Below are positions 7,600 through 16,600 of a DNA stretch of 64,000 bases, in pieces. Each line of letters starts with the position of its first letter. Position 1 is the stretch's first letter. The position numbers and the translations under genes are program-made. The DNA is from Fibrobacter succinogenes (GTDB lineage: Bacteria > Fibrobacterota > Fibrobacteria > Fibrobacterales > Fibrobacteraceae), in NCBI GenBank assembly GCA_902791475.1, contig CADAWC010000010.1:31395-95394 (forward strand). The letters run 5' to 3'. The notes beneath the pieces were generated by a model, which ran no database searches, was not told the DNA's origin, and saw nothing but the letters and a program-made list of their open reading frames with translations.

Positions 7600-7677
7600 T
7601 GTCATTCCCGGCTTGACCGGGAATCTCCATTCTCTAGCGTATAAAAAGGAGATGCCCGCTCGGAGGCGGGCATGACA
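7600..7677. repeat. Pair of family A palindromes in opposite orientation
   Basis: TGTCATTCCCGG ... CCGGGAATCTCC (7600-7628) is followed by the inverted form GGAGATGCCCGC ... GCGGGCATGACA (7648-7677). The pair lies between two co-directional minus-strand genes. A similar head-to-head pair lies at 58939-59032. Confidence 0.8.
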
Positions 7678-7705
7678 ACTTTGATTGTCGTAACGACTAT
7701 TTTAA

Positions 7706-10615
7706 TTATGCTTCAGTTGTTGCTGCCGGAGCTTCTTCCTTCTTTTCGTCCTTGCGGCCGAAGGCGAACACCTGGTCGCAAGCAGAATTGAAGCGCTTCC
7801 AGATCTTTTCGGAGTGTTCACGAGGAACGGCACCGACTTCCTTCCACAAGCGGCGGAAATGCTTGACCTTGTTCATCGAGGCAACGACCGTCTGATCGTT
7901 CAAGTCGGTGAGCAAGTCTTCGGCCTGTTCGCAGAGGAGAATCTTCTTCTGGAGGTTGTTCTGGCGAGCCTGTTCCTGAATGTCGAGCTGGTCGCGGCGG
8001 CGGGTGAAGAAGTCATCGCAGACATCGCGGAATGCCTTGCTGAGTTCATCGTCGTCGTTACCGCAAGAACCGAGCGTGACCCATTCCTTCTGAATGTCGC
8101 GAACGGCATCGGCGAGCTGGTTGGAGCCTGCGCTTTCGGCAAACTGGCGGACCTTTTCGATCATTTCCTGCTTTTTCTTCTTGATGTCTGCAATCTTGGC
8201 CTGGAGTTCCGGGTCAGATTCAGCCATCTTGGCGACAATCTTATTGACGATTGCGTTGAAGCGTTCGTTGATGGATTCTACAGCGTCCTTCGGGACCATG
8301 CCAATCGTCTTCCATTCAGCATCGATGGCCTTGTAAGCTTCGATGACTTCTGGAGTGATGTTGGCGATGTCGAGAGCTTCGAGCTTTTCGCAGAGGGCCT
8401 GCTTCTGTTCGAGGTTCTTCTGCTTGGCGGCGTCCATTTCTTCAAAGTGGCTGCGCTTCTTTTCAAAGAAGGAATCGCAAGCGGTGCGGAAGCGTGTCCA
8501 AATTTCGTCGGACTTGCTCTTCGGCACTGGGCCTGTTGCCTTCCATGCGTCCTGCAACTGCTTGAGCTTGGTGGAGGTGGCGTTCCAGTCTGTCGAATCC
8601 TTGATGGCTTCGGCTTCCATGCAGAGAGCGACCTTCTTTTCGTAGTTGGCTTCGCGGCTTTCGTCTTCGCGCTTCACATTTTCTTTGTGCTGGGCATAGA
8701 AGGCGTTTACGGCGTCCTTGAAACGCTTGTTGAGGGCTGCAAAAGCTTCCTTCGGGACCATGCCAATGTTCTTCCAGTTTTCCTGGATTTCCTGCACGGC
8801 CTTGAACTTGTCCTTCCAGAAAATTTCAGCGTTAGCAACGAGGTCTTCGACCTTCTGGCAGAGGGCTTCCTTGTCGACGAGGTTCTTTTGGCGTTCGGCG
8901 TTCTGTTCTTCGATGAACGGTGCGCAGTTTTCCTTGACCTTGTCTACGAGAGCCTGGAAGCGGTCGCGGTAGTCTTGGAACTTGGCTGCAGAAATCGGGC
9001 CGATTTCACGCCATTTGCCGCAGAGTTCGCGGAACTTGGCAAGCACAGCCTGGCTCGGAGTTTCCTTGGAGAGCGCGTCCATTTCTTCGATGATGGTGTC
9101 ACGGTCCTTTTCGTTGTGCCAGTTTTCCCACTGCTGCATTTCCTGGAAACGGGAGGTGGCAATCTTGTATTCCTGCCAGAGATCGTGGTACTTGAACTTG
9201 TTCTCGCCGACGATTTCCTTCCATTCCTGATAAGTGTCGCGGAGAATTTTGTGGATTTCGCGGAATTCCTGGTTCTCGTCGATGTTCTGGATGCGTTCGA
9301 TGAGACCGCGGAGCTTCTTGGAATTTTCTTCGATGACCTTCTGGGTCTTTTCGTTGAATGCGCTGATGAGTTCGCTCAGCTTGGTGCGGAGAGCGTTATA
9401 AGCCTGGAGAATCGGGTCATCGCCTTCGAGGAGCGAAAGCTTTTCCCATTCGCGGACGATGGCATGCAAGTGCTTGCCCGTGTTTTCATCGATTTCCGTT
9501 TCAGAAAGTGCCTGGAGACGTTCGAGAAGGCTCTTGCGGATGGCAATTTCTTCTTCGCTTGCGTTTTCAGATTCTGCGGACGGAATTTCAATCTTTTTTG
9601 CTTCTTGAGACTTGAAGTAGGCGTTGTTGAAGCGCTTGATCAAGGCTGCATCCATGACGGACTTGCCTTCGTTCCATTCCTGGATGATGGCGCTTACGCG
9701 GTCAGCGTTTTCTTCGGTCGTGCCTGCTTCGATGAGTCCTTCGAGTTCCGTGAGCGATTCCGTGAGGCGCGCAATCTTTGCCTGCTTTTCAGCTTCGGCG
9801 TTTTCTGCAGCCTTCTTTGCGGCGTTCGCTTCGTCGTAGAACTTGTTGAAGCTTTCGTAAATTTCATTGAGCGTTGCGGCTGATTCGCCCATGCCGAGAG
9901 CATTTGCTTCGTTCATCAAATCGTCGAACTGTGGCTTGGTGGCAATAGCGTCCTTTTGGGCGGCGAGGAAGTGAGCCTGCTTGATGAGGGCTTCACGCTT
10001 GCTCTGCAAGAGTTCGGCTGCCTTTCTGCCATTGTCTTCGGCTTCTTTCTTTGCACGAACTTTATCCGAAATCTTCTTGCGGACGGACGTGTGCTTGGAG
10101 CTCTTGATGAGGTCGGCTTGCAACGATTCAGATGTTACACGGTCTGCGGCTTGCAGTGCGATTTCTTCGCTAGAATCGCGGGTTGCGATCTGGGCGAGCA
10201 GGGACTGCTTGCTGCACTGCTTGACAAGTTCTCTCTTTAGATTTACGTTGTCTGTTGCCTTGAGGACATCTTCAGTATAGCGCGTGTCCTTGATGGCTTC
10301 GATGTAACCGAGGACTTCGCTATTCAGAGCTGATTCATTAAAGTTTTTCAGCTTTTTGACGATTTCTTCGAAAGCTCTCGATTCTGCCAAACGGCGTACG
10401 CCGGCATCGCTGTCTTTTGTCGAAATATCCTGAAGTGTCTTAATAATTGCAAGTTTCTTAACTGCAGCCATTCGCACTTCGACATTATCATCAGAAAGGG
10501 CCACTCGTTCGACAATATCTTGACTAGTGAGTTCATCCAAGTCTGCAATTGCTTCAATGCGCTTTGCGGGGTTGGAATTTTGCCATTTCGGTTTAAATGC
10601 GTCAAAAATGCTCAT
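7706..10615 (-). CDS. DUF349 repeat protein
   Basis: This 969-residue acidic, lysine-rich cytoplasmic protein is built from many copies of the DUF349 helical module. The repeat hallmark is W-K-x-I-G/T-x-V-P followed by a lengthy helix with FN or FR (for example WKNIGMVPKEAFAALNKRF, WKATGPVPKSKSDEIWTRF, WKEVGAVPREHSEKIWKRF). At least eight copies are recognisable from about residue 280 to the C-terminus. The N-terminal 200 residues look like HEAT-type helical repeats (IEAIADLDELTSQDIVERVALSDDNVEVRMAA, broken here for length, then further similar units). Function of the family is poorly known. The start is well supported by GGAG seven bases upstream. It is transcribed away from priA. Confidence 0.85.
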   Translation of the reverse strand: MSIFDAFKPKWQNSNPAKRIEAIADLDELTSQDIVERVALSDDNVEVRMAAVKKLAIIKTLQDISTKDSDAGVRRLAESRAFEEIVKKLKNFNESALNSEVLGYIEAIKDTRYTEDVLKATDNVNLKRELVKQCSKQSLLAQIATRDSSEEIALQAADRVTSESLQADLIKSSKHTSVRKKISDKVRAKKEAEDNGRKAAELLQSKREALIKQAHFLAAQKDAIATKPQFDDLMNEANALGMGESAATLNEIYESFNKFYDEANAAKKAAENAEAEKQAKIARLTESLTELEGLIEAGTTEENADRVSAIIQEWNEGKSVMDAALIKRFNNAYFKSQEAKKIEIPSAESENASEEEIAIRKSLLERLQALSETEIDENTGKHLHAIVREWEKLSLLEGDDPILQAYNALRTKLSELISAFNEKTQKVIEENSKKLRGLIERIQNIDENQEFREIHKILRDTYQEWKEIVGENKFKYHDLWQEYKIATSRFQEMQQWENWHNEKDRDTIIEEMDALSKETPSQAVLAKFRELCGKWREIGPISAAKFQDYRDRFQALVDKVKENCAPFIEEQNAERQKNLVDKEALCQKVEDLVANAEIFWKDKFKAVQEIQENWKNIGMVPKEAFAALNKRFKDAVNAFYAQHKENVKREDESREANYEKKVALCMEAEAIKDSTDWNATSTKLKQLQDAWKATGPVPKSKSDEIWTRFRTACDSFFEKKRSHFEEMDAAKQKNLEQKQALCEKLEALDIANITPEVIEAYKAIDAEWKTIGMVPKDAVESINERFNAIVNKIVAKMAESDPELQAKIADIKKKKQEMIEKVRQFAESAGSNQLADAVRDIQKEWVTLGSCGNDDDELSKAFRDVCDDFFTRRRDQLDIQEQARQNNLQKKILLCEQAEDLLTDLNDQTVVASMNKVKHFRRLWKEVGAVPREHSEKIWKRFNSACDQVFAFGRKDEKKEEAPAATTEA

Positions 10616-10733
10616 AATATCTCCAATAGGTAGGCGGGGCTTCCTCAGCTCCGTATAGCATAATCTAACTAAAAAAATATTATAGTCAGGAAAAACAGTG
10701 CGAATTTATGCCCATTTAAGCTTGTAACAATAC

Positions 10734-10739
10734 TATCTT
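10734..10739 (+). promoter_or_regulatory. -10 element six bases before the priA GTG
   Basis: TATCTT is followed by TGCCGC and then GTG at 10746. The CTATCTTTGCCGCGT block resembles CTAAATTTGCCGCGT before transketolase and CTATATTTTCCCGCGT before pgk. This fits a leaderless transcript. Confidence 0.45.
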
Positions 10740-10745
10740 TGCCGC

Positions 10746-12800
10746 GTGGCAAAAAGAATTCCCAAAACGTCTGCTCCGGAGATGGTCAAGGAACGCTGTA
10801 ATTCGGCGCTTCTGTCGCGTTTTTGCGAGGTTTATATCCCGTTGTCCCCATCGGTTTTTACTTACGGGGTGCCGGAAGGAGCGGATATTCAGCGGGGGAG
10901 TGTCGTCTGGGTGCAGCTTGCCCGCCGTAAGCCTACGCTTGCCTTGGTGAGCCGTGTCCATAGCGAGAAACCGTCATTTGACGTTCGGTATGCGTGTCCG
11001 CATGAGTCGGGGTATGTGTTTTCTGAACGTTATATGGAATCGCTGGAGTGGGTGTCTAAGTATTATATAAGTTCGCCCATGCGCACTCTGAACGTGTTTT
11101 GGCCTGCTGATTTTGACAAGTTTCTCGATGCCTTACTGGCCGAAAAATCTGAACCTCGGGGCGAGGCTCTATCAAATGGACCCGAAATGGAGGTTTGTTC
11201 GGACCTGCCCCCCTTGACAGGCGAACAAGAGACTGCACTTGCCAGTCTTGTTGAAGATTTGGATAAGGATGGTTTTCGTGGAACGCTCCTGCATGGTGTG
11301 ACCGGCAGTGGCAAAACGAGAGTTTATCAGGAATTGGTGCGCGAAGCGCTTAAGCGCAATAAGCGTGTGCTCATTCTCGTGCCAGAAATTGGGCTTACTC
11401 CGCAGACTGCATCAAGGTTTGAAGATTTCTTGAAGGTTCCTGTAGTTGTGTTGCATTCAGCGCTCTCGGCTCCGCAAAAACGTGCGGGTTATTTGGCTGT
11501 GCTAGATGGCTCTGCAAAAGTGGTGCTTGGAACGCGCAGTGCCATTCTTTCGCCATTTGATTTTGATGTTGTTATTTTGGACGAAGAGCATGATTCTTCG
11601 TTTAAACAACAGGATCCGGCTCCGCGTTACCATACGCGTGACTTGGCTTTCCACTTGGCGCAAAAGTACGGAGCACTTGTAGTGCTTGGCTCTGCAACGC
11701 CTTGCCTTGAAACATTCCGCAATGCAAAGGCGGGGAACCTCAAACTGTTGACGCTCAAAAATCGAGCGACTGCGGCTCCACTCCCCGAAGTGAAAGTGAT
11801 TGATATGGGCAAGGTGCGCCAGCAAAAAGGCGTGCTCATGTCTCCTGCATTGCGCGAAGCGCTTTCGGATTGCATTGCGGGTGGTGACCAGGCGATTATC
11901 CTCATGAATCGTCGCGGTTACTCTAAGATTAGAGTTTGTTCTGAATGCGGTGAAACGCTTTACTGCAAACATTGCCATATCCCGCTCGTGTATCATAAAC
12001 AGTATAATGCGCTGATGTGCCATTACTGTGCTGCGCTTTATCCGGTGGATACGCCGTGCCCGACATGCGGTGCCGAAACGTATGAATTTGTCGGAGGCGC
12101 GATTGAAAAGCTCGAAGAAGAAATTCACGAATGGGTGGCCGATGCGAAAGTAATCCGCATGGATCGCGATACAACGCAGAACGTGGGCGCTGTTGAAAAA
12201 ATCTTGACATCGTTCAGGAATCGGGAATACAACATTTTGCTTGGAACGCAGATGGTCGCGAAAGGTCACGATTTCCCGGGCGTAAAGCTTGTGGGAATTG
12301 TCGGTGCTGATTCGGGACTTGGCATTCCTGATTTTCGTTCAACGGAACGCTTGTATCAGCTATTGAGTCAAACGGCGGGACGTGCGGGGCGCGCAGGTAG
12401 CGGTGGCCGCGTGTTTATCCAGACGCTTAATCCGACAGAACCGGTGATGCAGTATGCCATTCGCCATGATTTTGATGGTTTTGCCGAGACGGAATCTTCG
12501 AACCGCCAGATGGCTTTTTATCCGCCGTTTTGCAAGCTCGTTGAAATCAGTTGCGGCTCACGCGATGAAAACTTGCTTCGCGATACGGTAAACCGCCTTG
12601 AAAGTATTTTGCGCAAAGAATCTTCGATGACGGTGCTTGGACCTGTCGATGCGTTTGTTCCTAAGGTGCAAAATGTGTTCTGGGTGAAACTCTATATTAA
12701 AACGCAAAACCTTGCGGCAGTGCGCAAGGTGCTTGCTCCCATTTTGAATGCGCCTAAGGCTTGGGTGTCGGGTGTCGAAATCAAGGTCGAGCTGGAATAA
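10746..12800 (+). CDS. priA: Primosomal protein N' / helicase PriA
   Basis: The 684-residue protein is the DEAH-box helicase that restarts collapsed replication forks by recognising D-loops and loading DnaB. The N-terminal DNA-binding domain is at about residues 20-110 (CEVYIPLSPSVFTYGVPEGA). Walker A is GVTGSGKTRVYQ (about residue 184) and the Walker B region is VVILDEEHDSSFKQQDP. Zinc-binding cysteine pairs CSEC, CKHC, CHYC and CPTC lie at about 398-440, inside the helicase C-lobe with QTAGRAGRAGSGG. The length is near the family norm of about 730. GTG at 10746 is chosen as start; the alternative ATG at 10782 has GGAG abutting it, which is too close. No neighbour appears to be co-transcribed. 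Confidence 0.93.
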   Translation: MAKRIPKTSAPEMVKERCNSALLSRFCEVYIPLSPSVFTYGVPEGADIQRGSVVWVQLARRKPTLALVSRVHSEKPSFDVRYACPHESGYVFSERYMESLEWVSKYYISSPMRTLNVFWPADFDKFLDALLAEKSEPRGEALSNGPEMEVCSDLPPLTGEQETALASLVEDLDKDGFRGTLLHGVTGSGKTRVYQELVREALKRNKRVLILVPEIGLTPQTASRFEDFLKVPVVVLHSALSAPQKRAGYLAVLDGSAKVVLGTRSAILSPFDFDVVILDEEHDSSFKQQDPAPRYHTRDLAFHLAQKYGALVVLGSATPCLETFRNAKAGNLKLLTLKNRATAAPLPEVKVIDMGKVRQQKGVLMSPALREALSDCIAGGDQAIILMNRRGYSKIRVCSECGETLYCKHCHIPLVYHKQYNALMCHYCAALYPVDTPCPTCGAETYEFVGGAIEKLEEEIHEWVADAKVIRMDRDTTQNVGAVEKILTSFRNREYNILLGTQMVAKGHDFPGVKLVGIVGADSGLGIPDFRSTERLYQLLSQTAGRAGRAGSGGRVFIQTLNPTEPVMQYAIRHDFDGFAETESSNRQMAFYPPFCKLVEISCGSRDENLLRDTVNRLESILRKESSMTVLGPVDAFVPKVQNVFWVKLYIKTQNLAAVRKVLAPILNAPKAWVSGVEIKVELE

Positions 12801-12863
12801 AATTTTTTAATAAATAGTACTTTGTTATAGAAAAAATCAATACCTCAAAATAACAAATAAGTA

Positions 12864-12893
12864 TTGGACAATTACTTGTGGGTCTTCTATATT
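12864..12893 (+). promoter_or_regulatory. Promoter of the cytX-like operon
   Basis: TTGGAC (12864-12869) and TATATT (12888-12893) are separated by 18 bp. The downstream TTGGCGTC recurs after TATATT at the left edge of the window. The leader is about 20 nt with a good ribosome site (AGGAGG). A loose CAATAC / GTATTG inverted repeat overlaps the upstream side. No TPP riboswitch consensus was seen. Confidence 0.6.
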
Positions 12894-12920
12894 TGGCGTC
12901 GAAAAATATAGGAGGTTTCC

Positions 12921-14114
12921 ATGCCTAAAAATACGAATTTCTTGACAAGCCTTTTTACCAATGGCGTTATTTGGTTTGGTGTTGCCATTTCGGTTTCTGA
13001 AATTGAGGCGGGTATTGAAATTGGCGCTGCTTCCGATTGGAATTCAATATGGGCTCCGTTGATTTTGGGGCATGTGCTTGGTGGCATTTTGCTTTTTCTT
13101 GTCGGTTATATTGGTGCGAATGTGCGCTTGAATGCCATGGAGACAACTTCGCTTGTTTTTGGCAAGTACGGCTCTAAGTTTTTTGCGGCACTGAATGTGT
13201 TTCAGTTGGTGGCGTGGGTCGCTGTGCTAAACTCTCAGGGTGCTTCTGTTTTGGCGGGGCTGCATTTGCCGATTTCGTTCCCGCTGACTTGTGTTTTGCT
13301 TGCTGTGCTTATTGCTCTGTGGGTCTTTATTGGCCTTCGCCGTTTTGCAAAAGTGACTACGGTTGTGATGGCTGTGCTGACAGTTCTTCTTGTTGTATTG
13401 ACTGTTAAGTTGTTTGGTGTCGATGCTGGCTCTGCTGTGACGGCGGCGCATACTTTTACGTTCTGGAATATTTTCGAAATTTCTATTGCGATGCCGCTTT
13501 CCTGGTTGCCTGTGATTTCGGACTACACCAAGGATGTGGAAAAGCCGGTGCATGCAACGGCAGTGTCTGCGGTGGCGTATTCGGTGGCGAGTTTCTGGAT
13601 GTACTTTATCGGTGTCCAGATTGCTGCTGCCGGTGTTGAAAATGATATTGCTCGCGCTATTGCTGTTGCGGGCCTTGGCGTTCCGGGAATAATCATTGTT
13701 GTGCTTTCGACTGTGACCACGAACTTCTTGGCCGCGAACTCTGCTGGCGAATCTTCGAAGGCTATTTACTCCCGTTTGAATCCGAAAATAGTCGGAGTCG
13801 CTGTGAGTGGTTTCAGTGCCGTGCTTGCAATTTCTGGAATTATGAACCATTACATCGATTTTTTGTACCTAATCGCCTCTGTTTTTGCGCCGATGGCAGC
13901 CGTACTACTCGTATCTTTCTATTTTGCGAATAGTCACGAAAATGGTCGTGGATTCTGGATTTGGAATTTGTTTGCATGGCTCGTTGGCTTTGTCGTGTAT
14001 CAAGTGACGTCGCGCTTGGAATCGGTTTTCCTGGGTCCGACGCTTCTTTCTGTCATTGCCTCTGCGGTGCTTGCTTATGCCCAAATTTTGGTGAAGGTTA
14101 AAAAGGTTCAATAG
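12921..14114 (+). CDS. NCS1-family permease, hydroxymethylpyrimidine transporter CytX-like
   Basis: The 397-residue inner-membrane protein has about 11-12 hydrophobic segments and is related to CodB/CytX in the NCS1 nucleobase-cation symporter family. Features include WFGVAISVSEIEAGI in the first helix and PLSWLPVISDYTKD, the PxSWLPxxxDYxR-like signature of the family. CytX proteins are predicted importers of the thiamin pyrimidine HMP, mostly on genomic context. Here the gene is first in an operon: it is followed four bases later by a PdxK/ThiD-like kinase, which fits uptake and trapping of an HMP- or pyridoxine-like ring. AGGAGG lies six bases before the ATG. Confidence 0.8.
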   Translation: MPKNTNFLTSLFTNGVIWFGVAISVSEIEAGIEIGAASDWNSIWAPLILGHVLGGILLFLVGYIGANVRLNAMETTSLVFGKYGSKFFAALNVFQLVAWVAVLNSQGASVLAGLHLPISFPLTCVLLAVLIALWVFIGLRRFAKVTTVVMAVLTVLLVVLTVKLFGVDAGSAVTAAHTFTFWNIFEISIAMPLSWLPVISDYTKDVEKPVHATAVSAVAYSVASFWMYFIGVQIAAAGVENDIARAIAVAGLGVPGIIIVVLSTVTTNFLAANSAGESSKAIYSRLNPKIVGVAVSGFSAVLAISGIMNHYIDFLYLIASVFAPMAAVLLVSFYFANSHENGRGFWIWNLFAWLVGFVVYQVTSRLESVFLGPTLLSVIASAVLAYAQILVKVKKVQ

Positions 14115-14118
14115 TTCT

Positions 14119-14949
14119 ATGCCACAGAAAAAGATCGCTCTCATTAACGATATCACAGGTTTTGGCAGATGCTCGGTTGCCGTTATGGCTCCCATAGTTT
14201 CTGCGATGAAAATCCAGGCGGTAGCTGTCCCGACGGCGATTCTTTCGACGCACACGCAGTTTTCGGAATATTATTTTGATGACTATACTCCGAGAATGCG
14301 CGACTATATTCAGACTTATAAAAATCTGAATATGTCCTTTGACGCCATCGCTACGGGCTTTTTAGGTTCTGAAGAGCAAGTGGATATTGTTATTGACTTC
14401 TTCAAGACGTTCAAGAAAAAGGGAACGTTTACCTTGGTTGATCCGGTGATGGGTGATTACGGTAAACTCTACGAAACCTACACGCCGACGTTGTGCGAAA
14501 AGATGAAGGCTCTTGTTCATTACGCTGACATCTTGACGCCGAACTTGACGGAACTTTGTACGTTGACCGATAATGAATATCGTATTGACGGATTTACCGA
14601 CGCTGAACTTGCTGAAATGTGTCGCAAGCTTACGGAACAAGGCCCGGAACATATTGTTGTGACCGGCATTCCGTACAACAGTAAGCAAATCATGAATTAC
14701 GTTTACAGCAAGGGTGAAGAACCGCGAATCGTGATGGTGGACCGCATTGGCGGCGATCGCAGCGGAACTGGAGATGTCATCAGTTCTATTATTGCGGGCA
14801 TGTACTTGAATGGCCATGACTTTTATGAATCGGTCAAGCGTGCCGCAGAATTTGTAACAAAGTGCATTCGCTACTGCGAAGACAATAACGTTCCCACGCA
14901 TTGGGGACTATGCTTCGAGATGTACCTTCGTGATTTAATGGAGGATTAG
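14119..14949 (+). CDS. Pyridoxamine/pyridoxal kinase-like protein (PfkB/ThiD fold)
   Basis: This 276-residue ribokinase-fold kinase resembles PdxK/PdxY proteins. It opens with ALINDITGFGRCSVAVMAPI, has VDPVMGDYGKLY for substrate and phosphate contacts, LTPNLTEL, and a C-terminal anion-hole motif GGDRSGTGDVISSI with the catalytic Asp. Family members phosphorylate pyridoxal, pyridoxine or pyridoxamine, and some also act on HMP. The gene lies between a CytX-like transporter and a radical SAM gene, so a salvage role for either vitamin B6 or the thiamin pyrimidine is plausible. There is no strong Shine-Dalgarno sequence; coupling to the transporter stop four bases upstream is likely. Confidence 0.8.
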   Translation: MPQKKIALINDITGFGRCSVAVMAPIVSAMKIQAVAVPTAILSTHTQFSEYYFDDYTPRMRDYIQTYKNLNMSFDAIATGFLGSEEQVDIVIDFFKTFKKKGTFTLVDPVMGDYGKLYETYTPTLCEKMKALVHYADILTPNLTELCTLTDNEYRIDGFTDAELAEMCRKLTEQGPEHIVVTGIPYNSKQIMNYVYSKGEEPRIVMVDRIGGDRSGTGDVISSIIAGMYLNGHDFYESVKRAAEFVTKCIRYCEDNNVPTHWGLCFEMYLRDLMED

Positions 14950-15609
14950 ATGATTGTTTATACTGTAACTGGAAAAGTTGGGCAGGCGGGTTATCTGGAT
15001 ATTGCAAATAGTGGCGATATTACAGGCAAGAACATCTATGTGAATATGACCAACCGCTGCCCGTGCAGTTGCGTTTTTTGCTTGCGCCAGACAAAGAAAA
15101 TGATGGAAGGCAATTCACTTTGGCTTAAGGGTGGGGAACCCAGCGTCAATGCGGTCATGAGTATTTTCGACTCATACGATCTTTCTGTCATCAATGAACT
15201 TGTATTTTGCGGTTACGGGGAACCTCTTGAACGCCTCCACGACGTGTGCAAAGTAATCGACTTGTTGCATGGTAAATATCCAAAATTAAAAGTGCGACTC
15301 AATACGAATGGACTTGCAAATTTGATTCACGGAATGGATGTAACGCCTGAACTTGAAGGTCGCTTTGATACCGTTTCGATTTCGATGAATGCCCCTGATG
15401 CCGAAGAATTCCTGGAGCTTACGAGATCGAGATTTGGTATTCAGTCTTTTGATGCGCTCAAGGAATTTGCTGCTCTTGCGAAAGAGCATGTTCCGAACGT
15501 AGTGATGACCGTTGTCGAAAAGGTAATGCCCGAAGAAAAAATTGAGCGTTGCCGCCAAATTTGCGCTGATTTAGGTGTGTCGCTGAGAGTAAGACCTTTC
15601 GAAGAATAG
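14950..15609 (+). CDS. Radical SAM protein, TatD-associated family
   Basis: The 219-residue protein carries the radical SAM cluster motif CPCSCVFC (CxxxCxxC, about residues 38-45), preceded by NIYVNMTNR. The GYGEPLERL segment corresponds to the GGE-type SAM-binding motif. Size and N-terminus match the small TatD-associated radical SAM family (TIGR04038 as I remember it), which usually sits beside a TatD nuclease; no tatD is in view. Its chemistry is unknown. It begins right after the kinase stop (TAG then ATG), and its GGAGG ribosome site lies inside the end of the kinase gene, so the two are coupled. The end is convergent with the membrane protein at 15614. Confidence 0.75.
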   Translation: MIVYTVTGKVGQAGYLDIANSGDITGKNIYVNMTNRCPCSCVFCLRQTKKMMEGNSLWLKGGEPSVNAVMSIFDSYDLSVINELVFCGYGEPLERLHDVCKVIDLLHGKYPKLKVRLNTNGLANLIHGMDVTPELEGRFDTVSISMNAPDAEEFLELTRSRFGIQSFDALKEFAALAKEHVPNVVMTVVEKVMPEEKIERCRQICADLGVSLRVRPFEE

Positions 15610-15613
15610 AAAC

Positions 15614-16312
15614 TTATTTGTCGGACAACAATCCGAAGATTTGTCCTTTAACAAGCCAGCTTATGCCAAAGAACGTAAGCGCAATGGCCTCGATTATGAA
15701 AATTTTGGCCGGGAATTGAATTGGTAAAATAAGCAGGAACAAAGTGCAGAACATGCCGATGCCGCAGACTCTGTAAATGATATTGCGGATTTTTTTCTGC
15801 TTGGTGTCGCTTTCGCCAAGAGTGAAAAGGAATAGGCTGTTGATAGCCAAAAGTATAAAGAAGATAACTGCCGATATTAAGTGGATGACGTTAGAAACGG
15901 CTATAGGCAACTGGAAAAATCCAACAATCTTGCTATCCGCAGCGGAACAGTCACAAGGGAAAATGACAATCATCAAGCCGAATATGCCTGAGGCTGTTGC
16001 GACAAGTTCATCGCGCCAGTCGTAGCCCTTGTAGCAAATCAGAACGACTGCGGCCGTTGTCAAAATGCCTGCAAGTGCAGGGGTCAAGTAATATGTAGCC
16101 GAAATGGAGAGCGTAGCCCAAAAATCATCGGGGATTTTGGCGGGCTGAGCATGTGCGACGAAAGCCGCGCCGACGAGAGCTATCCACGGGAGAATCATTC
16201 CCAAGAAACCTGCAAAATTTCGGATTCGTTTCATCCAGGATTCTGCGCACCTTTTTGTGATTGCTTTTACGTCTTCAGAATTGCAACTGGGGGTAATTTT
16301 TTCCTCGCTCAT
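15614..16312 (-). CDS. Multi-pass membrane protein, DUF998-like
   Basis: The 232-residue protein has a charged N-terminal tail (residues 1-30) and about six hydrophobic helices. The SISATYYLTPALAGILTTA and CYKGYDWRDELVATASG stretch between helices 2 and 3 resembles small membrane proteins annotated DUF998. No enzymatic motif is seen. It is the last of a run of minus-strand genes (20587 down to 15614) that may be only partly co-transcribed. Function is unknown. Confidence 0.65.
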   Translation of the reverse strand: MSEEKITPSCNSEDVKAITKRCAESWMKRIRNFAGFLGMILPWIALVGAAFVAHAQPAKIPDDFWATLSISATYYLTPALAGILTTAAVVLICYKGYDWRDELVATASGIFGLMIVIFPCDCSAADSKIVGFFQLPIAVSNVIHLISAVIFFILLAINSLFLFTLGESDTKQKKIRNIIYRVCGIGMFCTLFLLILPIQFPAKIFIIEAIALTFFGISWLVKGQIFGLLSDK

Positions 16313-16376
16313 AAAGTACCTGCTCTTTTAAGTTGTCTACAGATTGTAATATAACAAACTCTTGAAAATGTTTAGT

Positions 16377-16559
16377 CTATAATTCTACGATAAATCGATA
16401 AAAACAGAGCGCAGAAACGCCGAGAATAAAGATGAGGACGATGATAAATTGCACCGGGTGCTCGTGAAAATCATAATCGGCTTGACCATATGTGAATTTG
16501 CCACGGATAATTGCGCTTATGAAAAGTGCTAAGAAAAGAATGCCTAAAAGAAGTGTCAT
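16377..16559 (-). CDS. Small membrane protein (60 aa)
   Basis: Two hydrophobic segments (LLLGILFLALFISAII and FIIVLIFILGVSALCF) flank a polar loop FTYGQADYDFHEHP. TATTTT lies seven bases before the ATG and no Shine-Dalgarno sequence is present, as for other genes here that look leaderless. No family was recognised. Confidence 0.5.
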   Translation of the reverse strand: MTLLLGILFLALFISAIIRGKFTYGQADYDFHEHPVQFIIVLIFILGVSALCFYRFIVEL

Positions 16560-16600
16560 GGCGGATAAAATAGAAATATTATTGTTTAAACTATATGTAG

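Noticed and set aside
7561..7605. An upstream ATG adding 15 residues to tsaC
   Set aside because: That ATG lies within a family A repeat, and the added residues are not typical of the family.
7814..9883. A 689-codon plus-strand open frame opposite the DUF349 gene
   Set aside because: It is antisense to a well-supported repeat protein. Lys/Glu-rich codons on one strand produce long stop-free Phe/Leu-rich frames on the other, and the translation shows no known motif.
12801..12920. A TPP riboswitch before the cytX-like gene
   Set aside because: Neither the CTGAGA nor the ACCTGA-type conserved parts are present, and the leader after the promoter is only about 20 nt.
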